Positions 32,960-45,014 of a stretch of DNA of 64,000 bases are shown piece after piece. The DNA is from Calamus simplicifolius (taxonomy: Eukaryota > Streptophyta > Magnoliopsida > Arecales > Arecaceae): assembly GCA_900491605.1 (NCBI GenBank), contig UESW01004623.1, positions 289,566-353,565 of the forward strand, read 5' to 3'. A program made the position numbers and the translations under genes. A model generated the notes under the pieces. It had not been told where the DNA came from. It made no database searches and saw only the letters and a list, made by a program, of their open reading frames with translations. The first letter of the stretch is position 1; each line of letters begins with the position of its first letter.

Positions 32960-34944
32960 TATTGAATCTGATAAATTTTTTTTTGACAAAATTATCTTTG
33001 TCCTCTCAACTTCCCTTCTAAGCGAGATAAGATAGGGAAAGAGAGGAAAGAGGAGAAGCTACAAGAGAGAGAGAAGAGAGGAAAGGGAAAGGTGGAGGCA
33101 ACGCCAGATCTAATCCAATCAATTTCGAAGGTAATCATTGCGAAATTATAATCCTTTTATTCAATCTTTGTTCCAAGTTTTATGCATTGAAAGGTTGTTT
33201 GTATTTAACAATATTTCAAAATTATCCTTTCCCAACCAAGAAGCCAAAAAGTGCTCATGTTTATCATCTTAAAAAGGATAAATAACAAAGAGTGCTCATG
33301 TTTATCTGATAAATAACAGAAAGTGCTTATATTTTTCTGATTATTATAAATTCACATATAACAATACCACAAATTTTGTTTGATTTTTTTTTCTTAAATC
33401 GTAATGTTACTTATACCTATCGGACATCCTAAAGAAAAAAATTGAGTGACAATGATGCATAGAAACATGGAGCAGTTAAGACCTTAATATCTGATTAAAT
33501 ATATGTGGAAGTCTTTTTATATGAAAAATAAGAGAATGTTTTAAACCTAGAAAATTATGTGGTATTATTTGGAAATATGAATAATATATTATTATATTAT
33601 TCTAAGAATACCTAGAAATGTTTTAAACCTAATAATACACATGGAGAGGTAGCATTGTTCCGGCAATGTCCAAAACCTTTATCCAATTCTTGAAAATCCT
33701 CTCTATCAAAAAAAGGAAAAGGCTTGAAAATCCGATGCCCTGAATGCCAGTTCAGAGAGGCAGCGTGGTTGAGAATCTGGTGGATGGTAGTTGTATCTTT
33801 GGTGCTCGTCCACCATCGGATCATCGACTGCACAAATGTTAAAGTTAACCATCATTCCCAAATATATAATAGAAGAAAAGACATGGGTGATGCATGGGAT
33901 TCCTGAAGAATTACTTGTATACGTGCAGCTTTTGTCAAGCCTTTGCTGATGGGATATTTGACCATAGCTTGGAGCCTAATCCAGCATCACTTTCATCTTT
34001 CACCAACCAAGCACTACCCTCAGCTGATGGGATATTTTTAATCTCAACTCTTAGCACATATTCCTTCTTTTTTTTTTTTCTTCTTTTCTCAAGGTCTATT
34101 TAATGTTATTAAAATTATTTTAGCTCCTAGCATGAATTCCATTTCTATAAATCTTATCTTATATTCCATCTTCTCTTTTTTTTTTGAAATTTAAAAATAA
34201 TTTAATCTAATACATATGCTTTATTTATCTTATCATTAATTTATAATTTAAAAATAATAATCTTTAATTCACAAATGAACTCAACATTGATGATAAATCT
34301 ACGAGTAAATAGTGTATCAAGTGCCCATACAAAGTTTTCGTTGTTCTTTAACTGCTTGTCACATATTCCTGCATTTAAAAGAGATAGGATTATACATTTA
34401 GCATGCCACAACCGAAGATCCTAGGTATCCTCAAATTTTGTCCAATGATTATTCTTGTAAACACTTAGGAGAGTGCTTCTAATCCATTAGTACAGAAGAT
34501 GGGGCGAGAAGATATGGGAAAATGGAACTGAAATTTTAGGTTAATTAGAGAGATGTAATTTTTAATTACCAATGTAATAAGACCATTCATTACTAGCCAT
34601 TCTGCAAAACTCAAATGGCTAGTGATTGAGAATTAGATTTTCCTAATTTAGTCTTCAATCAGAGGATCTCAACTTTGAATATAATCTCATGGTACAAAAT
34701 AGATCGATCAAATAATTAAAATGCATGTAAATATATTTGATCATTTTTCCTTTTATAATACTGCAAAAAAAAAAAAAAACTTAGATGGTTGGATATTTGT
34801 CGTCCAAATTTTGTCATTAACAAATCTTGCTTTATTAATTTTAAATTTAGTTTAACATATAATTTATTAAAATATTTACTAATATTTACTAAAATATATT
34901 ACTCAAAAAAAATATATTTTTTCTTGCGATGATATGTTATTTAG
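32960..34944 (+). other. Harbinger 5' region, no gene recognised
   Basis: An AG-rich leader (about 33010-33090), as often found in plant 5' UTRs, then AT-rich DNA with short open frames of no known family. Probably untranslated or intron sequence of the transposase gene, possibly with unrecognised small insertions. Confidence 0.4.
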
Positions 34945-35908
34945 ATGGATCGACTGCCAGAAGAGTTGTTTTCAAAATAGCATCTATTATTATAATGTTC
35001 ATCAATCTTCATAGGGCCATTATTGCGTTAACTGAAATATTGCATACATACTGTCACTTTATTGATTAGGAGAAGTAACAAGATAAAAAGGATTGATTTT
35101 GTGAGTATGATAGACACAAGATCAGAAAAATTAGTTTATATTGGATTGTGTTTGATTCGGAGCTAGCAAGTATAGAAAATACGCGCATGGATAGGAGAAG
35201 TTTCCATGCATTATGTGATATGTTATAAACTACTGAAAGATTATCAAGTACCAAAAATATGTGTTGAGAAGATGGTTACTATATTTTTATATATATGTGC
35301 TCACCATGCTAAGAATAGAGTCATTAAAAGATAGTTTGCAAAGAGTGGTAGACAATTAGTAGGCAGTTTACAAACTGTGTTGAAATCCTTTCTTCTTTGT
35401 CATGAAATATTGCTCAAAAAACTAGAGCCTATTCCTGATAACTCAACTGACCACAGATGAAATAGTTCAAGGTATGTTTTCTAATCAGATGGATAAATAT
35501 TATATTAATTTTAAATTATTTAAGAAATATTTTATATTAACATAATAATAGTATATATTTTTATTATAAATTATCTAGATGCATTAGATGAAACATACAT
35601 TAGATGCACAGTCATTAACATTGACAAGCCTAAGTATAGAACAAGGAAAGGTGAAATAGCTATGAATGTTCTAGGAGTTTGTAGTCAAGATATGTAAATT
35701 ATCTATATTTTACCTGGATGAAAAGGATCAGCTGCATATGGTAGAGTACTAAGAGATGCGTTATCAAGACCAAGAGGTTTGAAAGTAACCCAAGGTAATA
35801 GTTCTAGTTATCTAAAACTTATCTTCATTTATATATTAAACTTATTTTCTAACAAGGTTTTTAGTTTTTACTTGTGTTAGGTTTTTATTACTTATGTGAT
35901 GCTGGATA
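34945..35908 (+). pseudogene. Harbinger transposase 5' part, duplicate copy
   Basis: Near-identical to 37394-38361 but with several one- or two-base losses (for example in the FDEYDRH region near 35100). It shows SFHALCDM, ICAHHAKNRVIK and then ALDETYI with the first catalytic Asp (35587-35589), TRKGEIAMNVLGVCSQDM, LRDALSRPRGLKV and YLCDAGY with the second Asp (35898-35900). Ends at the Copia 2 insertion (TSD GGATA at 35904-35908). Most likely an assembly duplicate or the other haplotype, since it ends downstream at an n. Confidence 0.8.
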
Positions 35909-37062
35909 TGTTGGGTAATGGGCCAAAATAGACACTAATTAATGGGCCTTGAAAGCCCATTTGTGTGTGTAATTGCGGGGACATTTAGTCCCATATCGAA
36001 AAATCAAGAAAGAAGGTTCACTTATATGGAAACGACTTCCTTGAAGCTTAGTTCCTTAGGCTCACCACAAGTGGAGAGCTTGAGGGTGATGCTACGAAGG
36101 GCGCAATGGGCGCTTTGTAGGCGCACTTTGCACTGCGCATTGTCTTGAGGAGCTTAGGGGCTTTAAATTTTTTATAGATCAGGAGGATCCGACAGTGGAG
36201 ACTGATCGGATCAAGATAAAGGGCTGAGATTAATTGACCGTTGATCATCGGATCAGGATCAGAACTAATTGGATGAAGGGTCAAGATGCTGTGATCAAAT
36301 CATGATCGCGATCGCGATCCAACGGCTCATACCCGTCGGTTGATCAGTCAACAGGACGGTTGGAGATAAGGCACCCGTCCGATCATCGGTTGGTGATAAG
36401 GCACCCATCTGATCGTACGGTTGGAGATAAATCAATGGTCTGATCATAAAATGCATATCAAAGATGCAACCGCCTATCTGATAACGTGATCATCAGATCA
36501 CGATGATGAAAAGACTTATCAGGATAAGGATAGGCTTATCTGATCGGCTGATCTTCAGATCACAGCCATGAAAAGGCTTATCCGATCACCTGATCTGAAG
36601 ATCATGATGTCTAAAGGCATATCAAGGGTGATAAGCCTTTAACCCTCACATCCTTCGATTAAAGAATTTAAATTAAATTAAATTCGTAGGGTTGCTTCCA
36701 AGGGGCACCTAAAAACCTATAAATAGGACCCTAGACCCTCTCATTTCATTCATCCCAAGCCATTCCGAATTGAGTTCAATCTGAATCAATTCTAGTCTTC
36801 TTCTCTCTTAGGCATTTGCATACTTTCCTAAGGGTAGTATAGCAATAGTGCATTAAAAAAGAGAGTAGCATTCTTGGTTCGAAAGTTTTGGTGAATTGTA
36901 GTGCTGCTTTCATCAAAAGGAGACTGTTGTATCCTGAGAGACAATCGTCATACTGACCGTGAGCACTATTGCGGGACGAAATTGTCTTAAGGACATATAG
37001 TATAACTCTAGCCTCAGTCTATCAATTAGGTAGCCACCATCTGCCATAAACACTCACCAACA
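35909..37062 (+). repeat. Duplicate of Copia 2 5' LTR
   Basis: 1154 bp, TGTTGGGTAATGGGCC to CTCACCAACA. It has about 55 bp near its start (GGCCAAAATAGACAC to TAATTGC) that are missing in 38362-39465 but present, with changes, in the 3' LTR at 44012. Followed by the first part of gag up to 37322. Confidence 0.8.
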
Positions 37063-37076
37063 ATCTTAAGACAATT

Positions 37077-37322
37077 TTGTGCTACCATGGAAGTGATGTT
37101 GCAGATGGCTACTATGACGATATCCATTCAAGCCGAGAGACCGGAGAAATTCTCTGGCACAGACTTCAAGAGGTGGCAACAGAAGATGTGTTCTACCTCA
37201 CAACTCTGAACCTGGTCAGAGTGCTGAATGAAGAGCCGCCTGTCCTGAAGGAAGGGGAGACCGAAAGCAAGTCATTGCTGCGGTGAGGTATGGAAGCACT
37301 TAGACTTCTTTACAAGAACTAC
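37077..37322 (+). pseudogene. Duplicate of Copia 2 gag start, cut at the n
   Basis: Matches 39480-39726 (MEVMLQMATMTTSIQAERPE region), with one base lost in ATGTTGTTCTAC, and ends abruptly at ACTTCTTTACAAGAACTAC before the n. Confidence 0.8.
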
Positions 37323-37323
37323 N
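37323..37323. other. Undetermined base at a sequence join
   Basis: Single n. To its left the sequence is mid-gag of Copia 2. To its right it restarts in the Harbinger element at TTTACTAAAATATATTACTC, already seen at about 34885. The repeat of about 2.4 kb around it looks like two overlapping contigs joined without merging. Confidence 0.85.
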
Positions 37324-37393
37324 TTACTAAAATTTACTAAAATATATTACTCAAAAAAAATATATTTTTTCTTGCGATGATATTGTTATTTAG

Positions 37394-38361
37394 ATGGATC
37401 GACTGCCAGAAGAGTTGTTTTCAAAATTAGCATCTATTATTATAATGTTCATCAATCTTCATAGGGCCATTATTGCGTTAACTGAAATATTGCATACATA
37501 CTGTCACTTTATTGATTAGGAGAAGTAACAAGATAAAAAGGATTGATTTTGATGAGTATGATAGACACAAGATCAGAAAAATTAGTTTATATTGGATTGT
37601 GTTTGATTCGGAGCTAGCAAGTATAGAAAATACGCTCATGGATAGGAGAAGTTTCCATGCATTATGTGATATGTTATAAACTACTGAAAGATTATCAAGT
37701 ACCAAAAATATGTGTTGAGAAGATGGTTGCTATATTTTTATATATATGTGCTCATCATGCTAAGAATAGAGTCATTAAAAGATAATTTGCAAAGAGTGGT
37801 AAGACAATTAGTAGGCAGTTTACAAACTGTGTTGAAATCCTTTCTTCTTTGTCATGAAATATTGCTCAAAAAACTAGAGCCTATTCCTGATAACTCAACT
37901 GACCACAGATGAAATAGTTCAAGGTATGTTTTCTAATCAGATGGATAAATATTATATTAATTTTAAATTATTTAAGAAATATTTTATATTAACATAATAA
38001 TAGTATATATTTTTATTATACAATTATCTAGATGCATTAGATGAAACATACATTAGATGCACAGTCATTAACATTGACAAGCCTAAGTATAGAACAAGGA
38101 AAGGTGAAATAGCTATAAATATTCTAGGAGTTTGTAGTCAAGATATGTAAATTATCTATATTTTACCTGGATGAAAAGGATCAGCTGCATATGGTAGAGT
38201 ACTAAGAGATGCGTTATCAAGACCAAGAGGTTTGAAAGTAACCCAAGGTAATAGTTCTAGTTATCTAAAACTTATCTTCATTTATATATTAAACTTATTT
38301 TCTAACAAGGTTTTTAGTTTTTACTTGTGTTAGGTTTTTATTACTTATGTGATGCTGGATA
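37394..38361 (+). pseudogene. Harbinger transposase, 5' part
   Basis: The better-preserved copy. After ATGGATCGACTGCCAG it reads ELFSKLASIIIMFINLHRA, DEYDRHKIRK, SFHALCDML, CVEKMVAIFLYICAHHAKNR (helix-turn-helix-like N-terminal part of PIF transposases), then the DDE_4 nuclease: ALDETYI with Asp at 38040-38042, KPKYRTRKGEIAINILGVCSQDM, and YLCDAGY with Asp at 38351-38353. An AT-rich stretch with GTATGTTTTC at about 37924 looks like a retained intron between the two parts. In-frame stops are present (for example after FID). The gene is cut by Copia 2 inside the codons for AGY. Confidence 0.85.
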
Positions 38362-39465
38362 TGTTGGGTAATGGGGAACATTTAGTCCCACATCGAAAAA
38401 TCAAGAAAAGAAGGTTCACTTATATGGAAACGACTTCCTTAAAGCTTAGTTCCTTAGGCTCACCACAAGTGGAGAGCTTGAGGGTGATGCTACGAAGGGC
38501 GCAATGGGCGCTTTGTAGGCGCACTTTGCACTGCGCATTGTCGTGAGGAGCTTGAGGGGCTTTAAATTTTTTATAGATCAGGAGGATCCGACAGTGGAGA
38601 CTGATCGGATCAAGATAAAGGGCTGAGATTAATTGACCGTTGATCATCGGATCAGGATCAGAACTAATTGGATGAAGGGTCAAGATGCTGTGATCAAATC
38701 ATGATCGCGATCGCGATCCAACGGCTCATACCCGTCGGTTGATCAGTCAACAGGACGGTTGGAGATAAGGCACCCGTCCGATCATCGGTTGGTGATAAGG
38801 CACCCGTCTGATCGTACGGTTGGAGATAAATCAATGGTCTGATCATAAAAATGCATATCAAAGACGTGCAACCACCTATCTGATAACGTGATCATCAGAT
38901 CACGATGATGAAAAGACTTATCAGGATAAGGATAGGCTTATCTGATCGGCTGATCTTCAGATCACATCCATGAAAAGGCTTATCCGATCACCTGATCTGA
39001 AGATCATGATGTCTAAAGGGCATATCAAGGGTGATAAGCCTTTAACCCTCACATCCTTCGATTAAAGAATTTAAATTAAATTAAATTCATAGGGTTGCTT
39101 CCAAGGGGCACCTAAAAACCTATAAATAGGACCCAAGACCCTCTCATTTCATTCATCCCAAACCATTCCGAATTGAGTTCAATCTGAATCAATTTTAGTC
39201 TTCTTCTCTCTTAGGCATTTGCATACTTTCCTAAGGGTAGTATAGCAATAGTGTATTAAAAAAGAGAGTAGCATTCTTGGTTCGAAAGTTTTGGTGAATT
39301 GTAGTGCTGCTTTCATCAAAAGAGACTGTTGTATCCTGAGAGACAATCGTCATACTGACTGTGAGCACTATTGCGGGACGAAATTGTCTTAAGGATATAT
39401 AGTATAACTCTAGCCTCAGTCTGATCAATTAGGTAGCCACCATCTGCCATAAACACTCACCAACA
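38362..39465 (+). repeat. 5' LTR of Copia 2
   Basis: 1104 bp, TGTTGGGTAATGG to CTCACCAACA. TATAAATAGG at 39121-39130 is a good TATA box, predicting transcription start near 39150. Compared with 35909-37062 it lacks about 55 bp near its start. Confidence 0.9.
39121..39130 (+). promoter_or_regulatory. TATA box of Copia 2 LTR
   Basis: TATAAATAGG, followed about 25 bp later by a pyrimidine-rich CCCTCTCATTTCATTC where transcription would begin. The same box is at 36718 and near 44669 in the other LTR copies. Confidence 0.65.
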
Positions 39466-39467
39466 AT

Positions 39468-39483
39468 CTTAAGACAATTTTGT
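39468..39483 (+). promoter_or_regulatory. Putative self-complementary primer binding site
   Basis: CTTAAGACAATTTTGT, two bases after the LTR end, pairs with ACGAAATTGTCTTAAG inside the LTR (39378-39393): 15 Watson-Crick pairs and one G-U pair. It takes the place where other Copia elements here have TGGTATCAGAGC. Role is inferred. Confidence 0.5.
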
Positions 39484-39489
39484 GCTACC

Positions 39490-40345
39490 ATGGAAGTGAT
39501 GTTGCAGATGGCTACTATGACGACATCCATTCAAGCCGAGAGACCGGAGAAATTCTCTGGCACAGACTTCAAGAGGTGGCAACAGAAGATGTTGTTCTAC
39601 CTCACAACTCTGAACCTGGTCAGAGTGCTGAATGAAGAGCCGCCTGTCCTGAAGGAAGGGGAGACCGAAAGCAAGTCATTGCTGCGGTGGAGGTATGGAA
39701 GCACTTAGACTTCTTTGCAAGAACTACATCTGAATGGTCTGGATAATACCCTGTACAATGTGTACAGTAGTATTGCTACTGCTAAGGATTTATGGGCATC
39801 CCTAGACAAAAAGTATAAGACAGAGGATGCTGGACACAAGAAGTTTGTGGTTGGAAGGTTCTTAGACTACAAAATGGTCGACCACAAAACTGTTATGGAG
39901 CAAGTCCAAGAGCTCTAGATCATCCTGCATGAGATACATGCAGAGAGAATATCTCTCATTGAGTCATTCCAAGTAGCTGCCATCATAGAGAAGCTACCAC
40001 CACTATGGAAGGACTTCAAGAACTACCTGAAGCATAAGCGGAAGGAGATGGGACTTGAAGACCTAATTGTCCGCTTGAGGATCGAGGAGGACAATAAGAG
40101 CCAAGACAAGAAGATAGGAGGATAACCTGCCGAGCCAAAGGCCAACCTCATAGAAGGAAAAAAGAAACGCAAGTTTCCAGGCGAAGGCTTTAAATAGAAG
40201 AAGGGCAATCCAAAGAAATATAAGTTCAAGGGAAAGTGCTTTGTCTGTGGAAAGCAAGGACACAAATCCAAGGACTGTCGTTTCAAGGATAAAGAAAATA
40301 AAGAAGTCGACGTTACTGAAACCCTATCCAAAGAGGTATCCGAGA
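39490..40345 (+). pseudogene. Copia 2 gag
   Basis: ATG at 39490 opens MEVMLQMATMTTS, then RPEKFSGTDFKRWQQKMLFY, LASLDKKYKTEDAG-like core (DLWASLDKKYKTEDAG), FKNYLKHKRKEMGLEDLIVR and the zinc knuckle CFVCGKQGHKSKDC (40237-40278). UBN2-type gag of Copia. At least four in-frame stops (about 39706, 39916, 40123 and 40195), each a single base from a sense codon. Confidence 0.88.
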
Positions 40346-41826
40346 TGATGCTGTCAGCAGTTGTATTTGAAGCAAACATGGTTGACAAAGCAAATGAGTG
40401 GTACATCGACACTGGAGCTACCAGACATGTCTACTCTGATAAGAGTATGTTCTCATCATATACTCCTATCAATGGATAGAAATTTGGTCATGGGTAACTC
40501 CGCTACATCCAAGATAGAAGGACTTGGCCGCATCGTTATGAAGATGACATCTGGCAAGGAGCTTCTACTTAATGATGTGCTACATGTCCCTGACATCCGG
40601 AAGAATCTCATATCAGGCTCCCTCCTAAGCAAACATGGCTTTAGAATGGTCTTTGAGTCTGATAAATTTGTACTCACTAAGGGGGGGATATTTATTGGAA
40701 GGGGTTACTTAAATAATGGATTATTCAAGGTGAATGTAATGACTGTACATAGAAACCTTGAAATAAATAAAGCTTCTTCTTCTGCTTATATGGTTGACTC
40801 CTCTTGTCTATGGCATGATAGATTAGGACATGTAAATTTTAATTCATTACAAAAATTAATGAAATTAGAATTATCACCTAATCGTGAAATTGATCCACAT
40901 TACAAATATGAAGTGTGTGTTGAAGCTAAATTAGCAAAAACATCATTTCCATCAGTTGAAAGAAATATTGAACCTCTTGACTTAATTCATAGTGATTTAT
41001 GTGACTTAAAGTCAGTTCAAACTAGAGGAGGTAAAAGTATTTTATAACATTTATTGATGATTCAACTAGATACTGCTATGTGTATCTACTAAAGTCTAAG
41101 GATGAGGCCTTAGAAATGTTTAAATGTTATAAGAATGAAGTTGAAAATCAACTTGGGAAAAAGATTAAGGCCATAAGGAGTGATAGAGGTGGTGAATACG
41201 ATGCACCTTTTGACGAATTCTGTCAAGAGCATGGCATTATTCATCAAACTACTGCTCCTTACTCACCTCAATCTAATGGAATTGTGGAACGTAAAAACCG
41301 CACATTAAAAGAAATGATGAATGCTATGTTAATAAATTCTGGTACATCACAGAATTTATGGGGAGAAGCAATTCTCTCAGCAAATCATATTCTTAATAAG
41401 ATACCTCTTAAGAAGAAGGAAGTTACTCCATATGAGTTATGGAAAGAAAAGAAGCCTTCTTACAATTACTTAAGAGTGTGGGGGTGTCTAGCTAAAGTAG
41501 CTATTCCGGACCCCAAAAAGGTCAAAATAGGACCTAAAACTGTTGATTGTATATTTATCGGTTATGAACATAATAGTAGTGCATATCGCTTTCTTGTGTA
41601 TACATCAGATATATCTGATATAGAGATAAATACAATCATGGAATCAAGGAATGCAACATTCTTTGAAGATATATTTTCAAGTAAAAGGAAATTAGAAATA
41701 AGTTCAAATAAAAGAACTTATGATGATAATACTGTTAGTAGTAGTCACAGGAAGAATATCCTGAAGATAAACCCAGACGCAGTAAGAGACCAAGAGTTGC
41801 TAAGTCTTTTGGTCCTGATTATGTAA
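40346..41826 (+). pseudogene. Copia 2 protease and integrase
   Basis: Protease: WYIDTGATRHV with catalytic Asp at 40408-40410, then a one-base frameshift near 40475 and LGRIVMKMTSGKELLLNDVL. Integrase: HDRLGHVNF zinc-binding half, HSDLCDLKSVQT (first Asp), FIDDSTRYCYVYLL, RSDRGGEYDAPF (second Asp), TAPYSPQSNGIVERKNRTLK (catalytic Glu), then LWGEAILSANHILNK, PYELWKEKKPS and RVWGCLAKV. The 248-codon frame from 41080 is open, so this is the best-kept part of the element. It would insert the cDNA into chromosomes. Confidence 0.9.
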
Positions 41827-43330
41827 CTTATATGTTACAAGATGAACCTCAGACATTCAAGGAGGTAATGTCTAATCCATAAGCACCCTTTTGGAAAGAA
41901 GCTGTTAATAGTAATTGAGTCCATCATGCATAATCATACCTGGGAGTTGGTAGACTTACCATCTGGTATGAAACCTTTAGGGTGCAAGTGGAATTTTTAA
42001 GAAAAAGCTAAAAGCTGATGGATCAATTGATAATATAAAGCCAGATTAGTGGTTAAGGGCTTCAAATAAAAAGAAGGAATAGACTTCTTTGATACCTATT
42101 CACCAGTAAGTAGAATAACATCTATAAGAATGTTAATCGCCTTTGCAGCCATTAACAATCTTGAAATTCATCAAATGGATGTTAAAATTGCTTTTCTGAA
42201 TGGTGAATTAGATGAAGAAATATACATGGAACAACCTGAGGGATTTATTATTCCAGGACAAGAAAAGAAGGTGTGTAGACTTGTTAAATCTTATATGGAT
42301 TAAAGCAAGCACCTAAGCAATGGCATATAAAATTTGATAATGTTATGTTAGCAAATGGATTCAAAATAAATGAATGTAACAAATATATATATGTCAAAAC
42401 CCTGCCTGAAGGGTATGTGATAATCTGCTTATATGTAGATGATCTGTTAATCATTGGCAGTAATGTTGAAATAATTAAACAGACAAAGAAAATGTTGATC
42501 AAATATTTTGATATGAAAAATATGGGTGTTGCAGATGTTATACTAGGGATTCGAATCACTAGAACATCTGAAGAAATAATATTATCTCAATCTCATTATA
42601 TTGAGAAAATATTAAATAAGTATAAAAAGTATGATACTAGCTCGGTGAAAACACCTGTAGATCTTAATCTATATTTGGCTAAGTATACTGAAGAACTCAT
42701 ATCTCAATTGGAATAATCACGTATAATTGTCAGTTTAATGTATGTCATGAATTGCACTCATCCTGACATAGCATATATTGTCAATAAGTTGAGTAGATTT
42801 ACAAGTAATCCAGGTCCAAATCATTGGACAACTTTAATAAGGGTATTAAGATATCTGCGATATACCCTAAGTTATGGATTATATTATTCAAGATATCCAG
42901 CTGTACTAGAAGGATACAGTGATGCAAATTGGATATCTAACACAGAAGATACAAGATCCACAAGTGGATATGTATTCACCTTAGGAGGAGGTGTTGTGTC
43001 ATGAAATCTTCTAAACAAACATGTATAGCTCGATCCACTATGGAATCTGAGTTTATTTCCTTAGAAAAGGTGGCTGAAGAAGCAGAATGGCTTCGAAATC
43101 TTTTAGAAGAAATTCCATATTGGCCAAAGCCTGTGTCTGCAATATGCATACATTGTGATAGTCAATCGGCAATTTGCAGAGCACAAAATAAGATGTATAA
43201 TGGTAAGTCTAGACATATACGTCGCAGACATAATACCATTAAGTAGTTACTTAAAATTGGTGTAATTTCTATTGACTATGTTCAGTCAAAGAAAAACCTA
43301 GCGGATCCATTAACTAAGGGGTTACCAAGA
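41827..43330 (+). pseudogene. Copia 2 reverse transcriptase and RNase H
   Basis: RT: VDLPSGMKPLGCKW-like start near 41950 with a frameshift, DTYSPVSRITSIRMLIAFAA, HQMDVKIAFLNGELDEEIYM, YVDD at 42432-42443, MKNMGVADVILGIRI. RNase H: DIAYIVNKLSRFTSNPG, LEGYSDANWISNTEDTRSTS, ARSTMESEFISLEKVAEEAEW, IHCDSQSAICRAQN, RHIRRRHNTIK and SKKNLADPLTKGL. Stops near 42715, 43001 and 43244 and frameshifts near 42290. YVDD and RNase H acidic residues are intact. Confidence 0.9.
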
Positions 43331-44011
43331 GATCAAGTAAACTATTTATCGAGGGGAATGTGTTTAAAACCTATAACTGAAAAATCTTCATAGTGGATAC
43401 CCAACCTAGCTGACTGGAGATCCCAAGATCTAGGTTTAAAAGGGACAACTAAATTATGAAGAGACCCGATAGCACTAAGGATGTCCAATCCTACTCATTC
43501 CTATGATAATTGGTGCTACCTGCTAAGGGTACTAGGATAAGCATTGCTTTTAATGATTCTTATGACATGAACATCATGTGGGGTATAGCAGGATACTCTT
43601 AATAAGAATCACCTATGTGAGTGTGAACTAGGCCAATTCTATGAGAATTTTAATGTTTAATTCTTTGAAGCACTTATGAGACCAGGAGTTGTTCGGGGCC
43701 AAAATGAACACAACCATAAGAACCAAAAGAATGCTCAGGAAGAAGTTGCGTGATTGTTATTGTCTTAGTTTACATAAAATGCTGAAAGGTTCAAGACATC
43801 ATGTTTACCTTTTAGCAAGTAAACTCGATAACAACTCACTAAGGAAGGTTCAAAGCCACAAGCTACCTATCCCAATACAACTTCATCCCATTATACTCTT
43901 TTTAGTATGTCTGCATATTCATTTGCATTAAAATCCTTTTATGTGGGGGTTTGCCTTTGCTGATCTCTGATGATCTTTGATCTAAGTCCAATTTTCATTC
44001 ATGTGGGAAAT
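43331..44011 (+). other. Copia 2 3' untranslated region and polypurine tract
   Basis: About 680 bp without known genes; an 80-codon open frame at 43689-43931 has no motif. Ends ATGTGGGAAAT (44001-44011), the polypurine tract next to the 3' LTR. Confidence 0.7.
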
Positions 44012-45009
44012 TATTGGGTAATGGGCCAAAATAGACCCTAAATACCCTAATGGGCCTTGAAAGCCATTACCTCTTTGTGTATGTGAATAAGAAATTGCGG
44101 AGACATTTAGTCCCACATCAAAAAAATCAAAAAAGGAAGGTTCACTTATATGGAAACGACTTCCTTGAAGCTTAGTTCCTTAGGCTCACCATAAGTGGAG
44201 AGCTTAAGGGTGATACTACGCATCACCCACGCGCACGCGCGTGTCCGAAGGGCGTAATGGGCGCTTTATAGGCGCACTTTGCACTTTGCACGTGCGCATC
44301 AGGACGGTTGGTGATAAGGTACCCGTCCGATCGTCGGTTGGTGATAAGGCACCCATCCGATCATACGGTTGGAGATAAATCAATGGTCTGATCATGAAAA
44401 GGTATATCAAAGATGTGCAACCGCCTATCTGATAACGTGATCATTAGATCACAATGATGAAAAGACTTATCAGGATAAGGATAGGCTTATCAGATCGGCT
44501 GATTTTTAGATCACAGCCATGAAAAGGCTTATCCGATCACCTGATCTGAAGATCACGATGTCTAAAGGGATCAAGGGTGATAAGCCTTTAACCCTTACAT
44601 CCTTCGATTAAAGAATTTAAATTAAATTAAATACGTAGGGTTGCTTCCAAGGGGCACCTAAAAACCTATAAATAGGACCCAAGACCCTCTCATTTCATTC
44701 ATCCCAAACCATTCCGAATTGAGTTCAATCTGAATCAATTCTAGTCTTCTCCTCTCTTAGGCATTTGCATACTTTCCTAAGGGTAGTATAGCAATAGGGC
44801 ATTAAAAAAAAGAGTAGCATTCTTGGTTCGAAAGTTTTGGTGAATTGTAGTGCTGCTTTCATTAGAAGGAGACTGTTGTATCCTGGGAGACATCATCTAC
44901 TGACTGTGAGCACCATTGCGGACGAAATTGTCTTAAGGACATAGAGTATAACTCTAGCCTCAGTTTGATCAATTAGGTAGCCACTATCTGCCACAAACAC
45001 TCACCAACA
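44012..45009 (+). repeat. 3' LTR of Copia 2
   Basis: 998 bp, starting TATTGGGTAATGG (first dinucleotide TA instead of TG) and ending CTCACCAACA. It lacks about 200 bp present in the 5' LTR (between GCACTTTGCAC and GGACGGTTGG) and has an extra GC-rich piece, CACGCGCACGCGCGTG, at about 44228-44243. Confidence 0.88.
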
Positions 45010-45014
45010 TGATA

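Larger units (their letters stand above)
38362..45009 (+). mobile_element. Ty1/Copia element 2 without Met-type primer site
   Basis: LTRs 38362-39465 and 44012-45009; TSD GGATA on the left (38357-38361) and TGATA on the right (45010-45014, one mismatch). Joining the flanks restores the transposase codons DAGYTTEEGF, confirming the insertion point. Coding order gag, protease, integrase, RT, RNase H. Just after the 5' LTR there is no TGG-type site but a sequence complementary to the LTR itself (see findings). Gag starts only 24 nt after the LTR. Stops and a few frameshifts inactivate it. Confidence 0.92.
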
